Below are positions 34,859-42,661 of a stretch of 64,000 nucleotides of DNA, in pieces. The translations under genes and the position numbers were made by a program. The stretch's first letter is position 1, and each line of letters opens with the position of its first letter. The DNA is from Galactobacter caseinivorans (GTDB taxonomy: Bacteria > Actinomycetota > Actinomycetes > Actinomycetales > Micrococcaceae): contig NZ_QQXL01000007.1 in NCBI RefSeq assembly GCF_003640665.1, positions 62,001 through 126,000 on the forward strand, in the 5' to 3' direction. The notes under the pieces were generated by a model, which was not told the DNA's origin, made no database searches, and was given only the letters and a program-made list of their open reading frames with translations.

Positions 34859-35965
34859 ATGGCTCAGGCATGGAAGCAGTTAGACGAGGCACTCAAGAGT
34901 CGAGTGGCGTCCTCGGTGGATGACTACCGAGCACTGCGCCCCGAGCTGGAAGAGGTCACCGAGCACCTGCGCCGCGAGGTGGCGGACTTGTTTGAGGGCT
35001 CCGATGTGGTCCCCTTGTTCGTCACGGCCCGCAGCAAGTCCGTGGAGTCCTTTCGCCAAAAGGCCTCCCGCACCGTCTTTTCCCAGGACGACGCTCAAGA
35101 GCTGGAACTGGAGTTCCCCGATCCGGTCTCCCACCTGCATGACCTGGTGGGCGTCCGCGTGATTGTGAAGCTGCCCCGGGATGTCCGCGAGGCGGCCGCG
35201 GTCATTAAGCGCCGCCGCGGGCCCTTCTACTGCCGCTCGGATCGTGAGAAGGACATTGGCTCGCTGGAGTCCGGGACCTACGGCTACTCCAGCCGTCACC
35301 TGGTGCTGCGCCCGCGCCACGATGAGGTGGTTGACGCCTTCCTGGCCCGCCACCCCCGCTCGGAGCTGCCCTTCGTTTTTGAGGTCCAGATCCGCACCAT
35401 CCTGGCCCACGCCTGGAGCGAGATTGAGCACGACATCCGTTTTAAGCGCAAGGACCCGCGCGCCTGGAGCCCCGCGCTTGATCGCCAGTTCACGGCCTCC
35501 GCTGCCATGCTTGAGTCGGTGGAGGGCGTGTTCACCGACATTGACGAGCGCCACGCCCTGATCCGCTCCTACTGGGACGCCCAGGGCGTTGGCGGCGAGG
35601 AACTCTCGCCGGAGCGCGTGGGGGAGGTGTGGCGCACCTTGTGGCCACACCTTGATCGCAAGACGGACAACGACTGGGATTGGGCGCTTGAGCTGCTTCA
35701 CGCTCACGGCATCTTCACGGCGCGTGAGCTGGTGGAATTGCTGGACGCCCAAACCATTACGAACGTGCGCGCCGCCCTTGATCACCGCTACTCTCCGGGC
35801 CCCGACCGGCTGCTGGATGACCTGCTGTTGTGGACCTTTGGCCGCGATCACATCGAGAAGACGGCGGGGGAGGACCAGCACCGCCGGGCCTCACTGGGCC
35901 GGCGCCTGCAACAGATGCGCACCTACGGGCGCGGCAGCCTGGGCGGGGACGCGGACTACTCCTAG
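34859..35965 (+). CDS. RelA/SpoT-domain protein (small alarmone synthetase-like)
   Basis: A 368-aa protein with a ppGpp-synthetase core: RSKSVESFRQKASR in the ATP-binding region, HDLVGVRVIVKL, a Tyr-rich loop (GTYGYSSRHLVL) and EVQIRTILAHAWSEIEHD. No HD hydrolase domain is visible and no TGS/ACT regulatory region, so it resembles a stand-alone synthetase. The C-terminal ~150 residues are helical and less conserved. The gene is alone, with terminators on both sides. Whether it makes pppGpp or is an inactive relative cannot be decided. Confidence 0.8.
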   Translation: MAQAWKQLDEALKSRVASSVDDYRALRPELEEVTEHLRREVADLFEGSDVVPLFVTARSKSVESFRQKASRTVFSQDDAQELELEFPDPVSHLHDLVGVRVIVKLPRDVREAAAVIKRRRGPFYCRSDREKDIGSLESGTYGYSSRHLVLRPRHDEVVDAFLARHPRSELPFVFEVQIRTILAHAWSEIEHDIRFKRKDPRAWSPALDRQFTASAAMLESVEGVFTDIDERHALIRSYWDAQGVGGEELSPERVGEVWRTLWPHLDRKTDNDWDWALELLHAHGIFTARELVELLDAQTITNVRAALDHRYSPGPDRLLDDLLLWTFGRDHIEKTAGEDQHRRASLGRRLQQMRTYGRGSLGGDADYS

Positions 35966-35990
35966 CGGAGTCTGCTTCGTCACCACCAAA

Positions 35991-36040
35991 AAAACTGTGC
36001 CCGACGGCGCGACGTGAGCGTCGCCGTCGGGCACAGTTTT
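35991..36040. terminator. Bidirectional terminator after the RelA/SpoT-domain gene
   Basis: A perfect 19-bp stem (35991-36009 with 36022-36040), with A-run and T-run at the outer ends. It separates two convergent genes. Confidence 0.9.
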
Positions 36041-36069
36041 TCTTGGGTCGGGACCGCGGTCCGCCGCGT

Positions 36070-36687
36070 TCAGCGGGAGGCGGTGAGGGACTCGGGGTCC
36101 CAGGTCACCGGACGCACGGCGGTCGCGGGGAGCCCGCGAACCAGCATCCCGGCGGGGAGCTCATCATCCACGAGCGGCACCATTTCCAAGACGGCACCGT
36201 CGCCAATGTTGGCGCCAGCACGGACCTCGGTGGCCCGCATGATCCAGACGTTGGCGCCGATCGTGACGTCGTTTCTGCGCTCGTCCTGGCGGGGGCCAAG
36301 GCGGCGGGAGTCATCTGCCACGATGCTCACGTTGTTGCCCAGGTGGGAGCCGGCGCCGATGCGCACGTGCGCACCGTCCGTCGTGGCGACCGTGAGAACC
36401 TTCTCCGTGGTCACGTTCGCGCCGATCTCGATCTTGGCGCCGTCCGCCACGGAGAGGTCCAGGCTGAGCCGTTCACCCGGGGCAAGGGCGCCAATGGTGA
36501 CCTGCGCGTTGTCTCCCCGAAAGCGGATGGTGACCTTGTCCAGGCGCACCTGACCGTCAATCACTAGGCGGTTGTTGCGCCCCGCGAAGGCGACATGCGC
36601 GCGCTGGTCAAGCGTGCCGTCTTGGGCCACGATGTTGCCGCGTTCGTCGAGCGGGCGGGTGCGAAAATCACTGGAGGTCACGCGCAT
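36070..36687 (-). CDS. Left-handed beta-helix (hexapeptide-repeat) protein
   Basis: A 205-aa protein built of hexapeptide-like repeats: IEIGANVTTEKV, VRIGAGSHLGNNVSIV, VTIGANVWIMRATEVRAGANIGDGAVL, ending with GMLVRGLPATAV. The end resembles acyltransferases (VxGxPA), while the first half is less regular. It may be an O-acetyltransferase of a cell-surface polymer or a carbonic-anhydrase-like protein; no clear catalytic His is identified. Confidence 0.7.
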   Translation of the reverse strand: MRVTSSDFRTRPLDERGNIVAQDGTLDQRAHVAFAGRNNRLVIDGQVRLDKVTIRFRGDNAQVTIGALAPGERLSLDLSVADGAKIEIGANVTTEKVLTVATTDGAHVRIGAGSHLGNNVSIVADDSRRLGPRQDERRNDVTIGANVWIMRATEVRAGANIGDGAVLEMVPLVDDELPAGMLVRGLPATAVRPVTWDPESLTASR

Positions 36688-36795
36688 GAAACTACCATCA
36701 CCGCCTGAGAGGAAGGAGATCAGCGCGCCGCAAAGGCCAGAGATTCCTTTCCGAAAGCATGTTTGCGCCCCTATCGTGGGCTGAGTCTTAGATGA

Positions 36796-37275
36796 AAGGA
36801 CCCCGTCACCGCGCTGGGCTCCACGGGCTCCTACGCCTATCTACGCCCGGATGAGCGGGCCGCGGTGCCCGCCGATCCGGAGGCGGCGCGGGCGCGTGTG
36901 CAAGAGATTCGTGCCATAATTCCCCGGCACGTGAGCCTGGGGGTCTCCGGTGACTCGGTCGCCGCCGCGGGCCTGGTGGCCGGTTGCGACGCCTGGTACT
37001 CCGTCATCGCCGGGACGCTACCCCAGCCCGCGCTGCGCATCACACGGGCCGTCCAGGAGGGGCGCCACCAGGAGGGCCTGGACCTCTCTGAGGAGTTGGG
37101 GCCCTTGTGGGAGCTCTTCGCCCGCGAGGGCGGGAGCCTGCGGGTGACGGCGGCTATCGCCGAGGAGTTGGGCCTGGCGCCGCGCCGGAGCCTGCCGCTG
37201 CCCATCCAGGGGCTGGATGCACACCAGCGCGCCAGAGTGTCCCAGGTGTTGCGCGAACTTCACCTGCTCGCGTAG
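36796..37275 (+). pseudogene. Dihydrodipicolinate synthase/aldolase-family remnant
   Basis: The open frame (no ATG; from an upstream stop at 36793) reads VTALGSTGSYAYLRPDER, the N-terminal GSTGE-like loop of DHDPS-family aldolases, then jumps to SLGVSGDSVAAAGLVAGCDAWYS and the family's C-terminal helices. The residues before the loop and about 100 residues of the barrel, including the Schiff-base lysine, are missing. A GTG at 36865 could start a 136-aa product but it would lack the active site. Not part of lysine synthesis as it stands. Confidence 0.7.
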
Positions 37276-37335
37276 TTCCCGCAGCGGGACGAAACGCCCG
37301 CATCGCAGGGGCAGCGGTTTGAGGCGGCCCGTCCT

Positions 37336-39135
37336 TCACTCACCGCCGCCGGCGCCCGCCGCCGTCAACAGCGCCTGCAAGGCCCGGTTGAGGAGCACCG
37401 CATCTTCCGGCTGGAGTCGCTCACCCGCGGTGAGCCGGCCGATGACGTAGAGGCCGGCGATGGCCTCCTCGCGGAGCGCGCGATCCGTGATCCTCCCCAG
37501 TGCGCGCACCGATGTACTGCCGACGTTGACGATCAGGCGTGGCCCCGACGTGGCGACTGGCCCAGCTGGGGTGACCAGCTCTCCGAGGAGCTCGCCCCAG
37601 GCGTCATCGCCGTCAGTGTGGCCGTCACCGAGGTAGTCGAAGTCCGGGTTCCCGCTCGCACCGACGTACAGCACGGGCACGGTGACGGGCGCGAATTCAC
37701 GTAGGTCTAGCGCGACGCCGAGGTGGCGCAGCACCGGTCCCGCCTGCTCCTGGAGCAACTGTGCGGCGGTGTCACCGGCGAGGGGCCGCGACAGCTCATC
37801 GACGAATCGGCCTGTATCGAAGGCGCGCAAGCGAGCCCCTCGGAGTGGGCGTTCCACCAGACGTCGCATGATCTCGTGTCCATACACATAGGAGGCGTTC
37901 ACCAGGAGAGTCCCGCGCGCGGCGAGAAGCGGAGCAAAGGCCGTGTAGTCGGTCATCGAGGTGGTGTACTGCACCGACTCCGCACTTCGCCGCATCTGCA
38001 CCAGCGTCTGGTCGCCCTGGTTGGTCTCCCACTGCACGCTCTGCGACACCAGCTCCAGCATGTCGTCGTCGCTGACGGCCATCGCCATCAGTCCCTTGGC
38101 ATGCACGTCTAGGAACCTCGCGAAACCGGCCGGATCGGTTGCGGCGAACCGCTCGATGCCCTCGCGGATCTGCATCCCTATCTGTTCCTTGACAGCGTCG
38201 ACCGTGGCCGAATCTTGAAGGGCCTCACGGGACGCTGTGAGGGGCAAATCGCCGGCGTCGATGACGAGGCGCACAAAGTACGCCCACGTGGGCACCAATT
38301 GCACGCTGCTGTCGGTGACGAACATTCCCCTGGAATAGACGGTGTCGCCCCGAAGCGAACCGACCTGACCCGGGCTACCTGCGACGAACGCGAGCCCTTG
38401 CACCCCCGCCGCTGGCACAGCGATCGGCAGGATGGCGAGTGGGCGGAAACCCAACTCGCGCTGCGACCAAGCCTCCATCTCCCGGGCACTGCCCTGCCAC
38501 GGCAGAGTCCGCTGGCTGATCACTTCAGTGGGCAACTCCGGTCCGCGGTGCAGCACCACGGGCAGATCGAGGAGCCCCGCGAAGCGTTCGGCCAGCAGCC
38601 GCACCCGATGCGGGTGCGTCCATTCCCGGTCATCCGGCCGGGCCTGCACGCGCACCTCCGTCCCCGGCTCGGCCAGGGGTTCGGTGGCGGCGCGGATGGT
38701 GAACGTGCCGTCCGCGCTCCCCACCCAGCTGATCGTGGGCGCGTCTGCGGTACGCGCGCTGCGGGACCGCACCTCGATACGGTCCGCGATCAGGAAGCAA
38801 GACAAGAGCCCGATGCCAAACTGCCCCAGGTATTTGCGCCGGGTCTGAGCGAAGTCTTCGCGTTTGCTCGAGGCGCCGATCGTCGCCAACACGTCACGCA
38901 TCTCCTCTTCGGTGAGGCCGATGCCCTGGTCGCGGACGACCACTGCGCCCGAGCCCTCATCGACGGCGATGGTGATCTCCTCCGGTGAGTCCAGGGCGAG
39001 CTCGTGCCGAGCGATCACCGCATCCCTCGCGTTCTGTATGAGCTCGCGCAGATAGACCCGTGGGCTGGAGTACAGGTGGTGGGACAGGATGTCGACCAGC
39101 CCTCGCAGGTCCACCAGGAAACGCTCGTCTGTCAT
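37336..39135 (-). CDS. Divergent Hsp90-family ATPase (HtpG-like)
   Basis: A 599-aa GHKL-ATPase protein. Bergerat motifs: ELIQNARDAV with Glu31/Asn35, VRDQGIGL with Asp69, TIGASSKR, and the lid motif GQFGIGLLS near 104. Middle-domain features include PLTASREAL (conserved Arg). The C-terminal part is not like canonical HtpG and no dimerisation motif is obvious. The ATG at 39135 overlaps the preceding gene's stop (ATGA); ~130 extra in-frame residues upstream are antisense-like and rejected. With the 743-aa helical protein it forms a two-gene module downstream of tRNA-Arg. Role unknown. Confidence 0.88.
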   Translation of the reverse strand: MTDERFLVDLRGLVDILSHHLYSSPRVYLRELIQNARDAVIARHELALDSPEEITIAVDEGSGAVVVRDQGIGLTEEEMRDVLATIGASSKREDFAQTRRKYLGQFGIGLLSCFLIADRIEVRSRSARTADAPTISWVGSADGTFTIRAATEPLAEPGTEVRVQARPDDREWTHPHRVRLLAERFAGLLDLPVVLHRGPELPTEVISQRTLPWQGSAREMEAWSQRELGFRPLAILPIAVPAAGVQGLAFVAGSPGQVGSLRGDTVYSRGMFVTDSSVQLVPTWAYFVRLVIDAGDLPLTASREALQDSATVDAVKEQIGMQIREGIERFAATDPAGFARFLDVHAKGLMAMAVSDDDMLELVSQSVQWETNQGDQTLVQMRRSAESVQYTTSMTDYTAFAPLLAARGTLLVNASYVYGHEIMRRLVERPLRGARLRAFDTGRFVDELSRPLAGDTAAQLLQEQAGPVLRHLGVALDLREFAPVTVPVLYVGASGNPDFDYLGDGHTDGDDAWGELLGELVTPAGPVATSGPRLIVNVGSTSVRALGRITDRALREEAIAGLYVIGRLTAGERLQPEDAVLLNRALQALLTAAGAGGGE

Positions 39136-41363
39136 GCCTGTGCCCCAAAGATTCGGTCCTCGCCAAGCCAACGGTCTCGTAGATGCGAGCTCCACCTGTG
39201 ATTGCCGTTGCGCTCGTCCAGACCACGCGCCAGATCCTCCACGAAGTCTTGCAGTTGCGGTCCGCGCGGATCCTCCGGTGCGTGGTCCCGCAACACGCGG
39301 CTCGCGGCGGCGAAGAGTTCGATTTCGGTGAAGTCGTCCGTTGTGGCCTCCTCGAGCAGCGCATCGACGACCGATACCAGATCGATCCCCGCCTCTGCCA
39401 GGCCCTCGAGCAGCGCCCAGCCGGGCAGATGTTCGATCTCCGAGACGGCGCCGCCGATGGACTCGAGGAGCGCAGCAAGGTCGGTCGCGCCGGAACGGTC
39501 GCCGTCGCGAACCCGCATCCAGCACAGCCAGCCGGCAGCGCCGCGACGCTGTTGCTCGTTGCCCGCTTCTGCGACCCGGAGGGCCGCCGACTCTGCGATA
39601 TCCGGGAGAGTCAGCGCCGTTCGCTGGATCGCGACGATGTCAAGGATGTTCCGATCAAAAGGTTCTTCGTCGGCGGCTAGGCGGGCGAACATCCGCTCGC
39701 TGTGTTCGCGAAGCCCCTCCAGATCGCCCAGGTGGGCGGCGATCTCCGCTTGAGCGAAGTGAATCCTGGCATCAGAGCCACCAGTCCACTGACGCAAATC
39801 ATCCTCATCTGCGATGACCTCGTTGATCTGCGACCACGCCACGCTTGGCGTGGCGACGGCATCGAGAGTGGCGACCAGGAACGCTGCTGGCGAGAACCCC
39901 CGGTACATGGCGTTCACCGCCGTCGGGTCGCTCAGCAGGGCGCGCTGCGCGCGCTGGTAGAGCTCAAGGACGCGCCCGTTGGCACCGAGCGTCGACGCCT
40001 GCAGCGAGTGAAAGAGCGGCACACAGAAGCGTGTGGTGGCGCAGTGAAGTATCTTCCCCTCAGCCTCCAGCTCGGCAGCGAGGGCATCGGTTTCGTCCAG
40101 AGTCTGCGTGGACATGAGCTCAGGCAAGCGGGCGAACTGAGCCGTGTATGTGTCCCACAGGGACGTGGGGATGCGGTCCTCACGCACCACGCCTTCTCTG
40201 TCCAGCCAGCCGGCCGAGAGGATCCTCAGTGCGCGCTCACCCGGGTCTGCCCAGATGCCTGCGTCCTTCACCACAGCTGGCGCGGGGCGGGAGGCAATGC
40301 CTGCCCACCAGAAGTCTTCAAGCTCACGGCGCCGCACATCGGTTGCCCCGCGCCGGTCATAGGCGCCTGCGGCCTGCTCCGCGAGAGCTCTGAGCAGCCC
40401 ACCCTCCTCCCCGTCAGGCGCGGCGAGGAGGCGGTTGCGCGCCACGGCCGCCAGAGTCTCTGCGTCACTCTCATCCAATGGCAGGTTGCGAAGCACGTCG
40501 TCAACCACGACGAGGGCCGCCTCGGGGCGATGCTCAAGAAGAGGAATGAGGTAGATGGCCACTGCCGTGCGCACGAGCACCTCCATCTCGACGCCTTGGA
40601 GCAGCTGCTCGGCAATGGCCCTGGCCTCATCGACGTTGCCGGAGCGGAGGTAGAAGAAGCCGAGCATGGCGAGCAGGGGAATTGCCTCGGTGCGCTGCTG
40701 AAGGTCGATTCGGTGGCGGTCAATGCCCACCATCCGTAGCCGCTGCTCTAGCGTCTCGGCGGCGTGCTTCACGTCAAAGCAAGCGATGAGCGGCAGCTCG
40801 ATCTGGATCACACCGAGATCATCTGCTCGCCATTCCTCACTGGCCTCGGATCGCCACCGCTCAATCCACTCGGCGGTCTCGGCGCCATCGCCACGGGCTG
40901 CGGCGACTGCCGCCCTGGCGACCATCACGCCGACCGGGTCGGTGCCGCGGGTGCGCACCTGAGCCTCGACTAGATCGATGACTCGAGTGAGCTGCTCCAG
41001 CGGGATGGTCGGGTCCTCCAGCACGGTGAGAGTACTCGTGGCCACCGCGTTGAGCATGCGCGTGACGTTGCTGGGATGAACCAGGTCCCCGAAGCGGTCC
41101 AGATGACGCATGAGCCGGGCGAAGGTAGAGAGCGCTTCACGGGTCAATCCGCCGCTGCCGTACGTCATGTGCAGATTGAAGAGCGCACTCGCCATGAGGG
41201 GTGGCAACTGCGCACGCTCGCAGTCACCGATGAACTCCTCAATAGCGTCGATCTTGCCCATGTCCTCCGGCAGATCCCAGAGTTGGTGACTGCGATCGTA
41301 GAGCGCCTGGATGCGCTCACGCTGCTCGCCCTGAAGGTCCTGCAGGTCCGCGTAACCGATCAT
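39132..41363 (-). CDS. Large all-helical repeat protein (TPR-like), partner of the Hsp90-like ATPase
   Basis: A 743-aa protein, predicted helical almost throughout from leucine/alanine periodicity (for example EALSTFARLMRHLDRFGD, ARAIAEQLLQGVEMEVL, AAVARNRLLAAPDGEEGG). Repeated two-helix units are suggestive of TPR-like solenoid, with no enzymatic motif or membrane segment. The ATG at 41363 follows GGAGG at the right distance, so the further upstream open frame is rejected. It is co-translated with the Hsp90-like gene. In eukaryotes TPR proteins are Hsp90 co-chaperones; the analogy is tempting but untested. I do not recognise the family. Confidence 0.8.
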   Translation of the reverse strand: MIGYADLQDLQGEQRERIQALYDRSHQLWDLPEDMGKIDAIEEFIGDCERAQLPPLMASALFNLHMTYGSGGLTREALSTFARLMRHLDRFGDLVHPSNVTRMLNAVATSTLTVLEDPTIPLEQLTRVIDLVEAQVRTRGTDPVGVMVARAAVAAARGDGAETAEWIERWRSEASEEWRADDLGVIQIELPLIACFDVKHAAETLEQRLRMVGIDRHRIDLQQRTEAIPLLAMLGFFYLRSGNVDEARAIAEQLLQGVEMEVLVRTAVAIYLIPLLEHRPEAALVVVDDVLRNLPLDESDAETLAAVARNRLLAAPDGEEGGLLRALAEQAAGAYDRRGATDVRRRELEDFWWAGIASRPAPAVVKDAGIWADPGERALRILSAGWLDREGVVREDRIPTSLWDTYTAQFARLPELMSTQTLDETDALAAELEAEGKILHCATTRFCVPLFHSLQASTLGANGRVLELYQRAQRALLSDPTAVNAMYRGFSPAAFLVATLDAVATPSVAWSQINEVIADEDDLRQWTGGSDARIHFAQAEIAAHLGDLEGLREHSERMFARLAADEEPFDRNILDIVAIQRTALTLPDIAESAALRVAEAGNEQQRRGAAGWLCWMRVRDGDRSGATDLAALLESIGGAVSEIEHLPGWALLEGLAEAGIDLVSVVDALLEEATTDDFTEIELFAAASRVLRDHAPEDPRGPQLQDFVEDLARGLDERNGNHRWSSHLRDRWLGEDRIFGAQA

Positions 41364-41522
41364 GTGGTCCTCCGAGTCTCCGAGTGTGTCTTCGGCGCGG
41401 CCCGCTGGGGCCCCAAGAGATGCTTCGGCCAACATAGTCGCTTTTGACGAACTCGCTCGCGTGTCGTTCGTCCGTGTGCATCGCCCGCACATGGTCAGTA
41501 GCGCTCCGCTGAACGCAAAAGG

Positions 41523-41567
41523 CCGAAGTCCCGACGACACCATGTGGCTGTACGTCGGAACTTCGGA
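41523..41567 (-). terminator. Terminator after tRNA-Arg
   Basis: On the minus strand CCGAAGT-T-CCGACG pairs with CGTCGG-G-ACTTCGG (one mismatch), then CCTTTTG. It lies just 3' of tRNA-Arg and isolates it from the helical-repeat gene. Confidence 0.8.
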
Positions 41568-41574
41568 CCAGAGG

Positions 41575-41648
41575 TGCCCCCAGCGCGACTCGAACGCGCG
41601 ACCGGCAGATTAGAAGGCTGCTGCTCTATCCAGCTGAGCTATGGAGGC
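41575..41648 (-). tRNA. tRNA-Arg (UCU)
   Basis: A 74-base cloverleaf: acceptor GCCTCCA/TGGGGGC (one G-T), D-arm GCTC/GAGC, anticodon loop CTTCTAA (anticodon TCT), T-arm GCGCG/CGCGC with TTCGAGT. The last pair of the anticodon stem (C31-T39) is mismatched. Discriminator A; CCA not encoded. Confidence 0.93.
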
Positions 41649-41885
41649 GTGGCGACCCTAGAAACCGCCGAGAACAAGCATAGCGGGAGCCTGTCACGAC
41701 CTTGACCCTGGTGTGGGGCTGCGGGAATGCCCCGGCGCGCTCGTCCCTCACAAAACCGCCCACACGGCGGATTCTCGGCGCGTTGTCCACGGATGCGGAA
41801 ACTCGCCCCCAGCGGCCCCGCGGGGTGCAGCACGCTAAAGATCCGGGCGGCGCTCGTCCGGGGACGACGGATGAGAGGCAAGACC

Positions 41886-42479
41886 ATGACTGAGATGGTG
41901 ACGGTACGCGGGTTCGTGGCAACGGACCCCAGCTTGACGACCTATGACAGCGGGACGCGGGTCACCACGTTCCGCCTGGCCGCTACGCCGCGCTACTTTG
42001 ACCGCGCCAGCGGGCAGTGGGTCAACGGGGAGACGAATTGGTTTGGCGTGTCCTGCTTCCGCGAGCTGGCCATGAACGTGCAGTGCTCCGTGAAGAAGGG
42101 GGAGCCGGTGCTGGTCACCGGGCGGCTGCGTATTCGGCAGTTTGATCGCAAGGAGGGCGGGACGGGCACCTCCGTCGGCATTGAGGCGGAGTCGGTGGGC
42201 CACGACCTGGTGTTGGGGACCGCCACGTACGCACGGCGCATGTTCTCCGGCGCAAAGCCGGCCGACGCCGCTCAGTCGGCTGACGGCGCTCAGTCGGCAA
42301 ACACGCAGGGCGCAGGCGAGGACCGTCCCAGCAACGTGGATGCGGATGGGGTGATGCTGGAGGCGGAGCACCAGGACTCCGAGCGCCACGCCTGGGATCT
42401 GGACGGTCATGGGGCAGGGGATGCCCAGGATGCGGAGTCAGCGGATCAGCAGGAGAAGGAAGAGGTGAGCGTCGCGTAG
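41886..42479 (+). CDS. ssb: Single-stranded DNA-binding protein paralogue (OB fold)
   Basis: A 197-aa SSB-type protein. The OB fold covers residues 1-115 (VTVRGFVATDPSLTTYDSGTR, FRLAATPRYFDR, WFGVSCFRELAMNVQCSVKKGEPVLVTGRL described by its strand pattern). The C-terminal 80 residues are acidic, Gln/Ala-rich and end in EEVSVA; the canonical acidic tip (DDDIPF type) is absent, so this is probably an SsbB-like second SSB, not the replicative one. ATG at 41886 follows a GAGAGG sequence. It lies alone between tRNA-Arg and ettA. Confidence 0.82.
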   Translation: MTEMVTVRGFVATDPSLTTYDSGTRVTTFRLAATPRYFDRASGQWVNGETNWFGVSCFRELAMNVQCSVKKGEPVLVTGRLRIRQFDRKEGGTGTSVGIEAESVGHDLVLGTATYARRMFSGAKPADAAQSADGAQSANTQGAGEDRPSNVDADGVMLEAEHQDSERHAWDLDGHGAGDAQDAESADQQEKEEVSVA

Positions 42480-42661
42480 CGCGGGCGGCGGCGGGCCGCG
42501 GGGGGAGAAACGGGCCGGGGATGGACTCACCGGCGCAGCGGCTTAGACTGGTGAGGAGTGGATGCGCGCGTCCTGCCGTGCTTGTTGCGGCGACCGCATC
42601 CCGCACCGAACTTCCGGGCCCTCCCTTCTGCGGCCCAATCGACGAACTAAGAGTGGAGAGC

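Noticed and set aside
36690-36795. A second copy of the tRNA-Arg 3' end bounding the Hsp90 module
   Set aside because: No run of matching bases was found by eye in the region up to 37340.
39136-39525. Upstream in-frame extension of the Hsp90-like protein (about 130 residues)
   Set aside because: It lies entirely within the helical-repeat gene in another frame, is Arg/Gly-rich, and the ATG at 39135 gives the normal Hsp90 N-terminus and an ATGA overlap.
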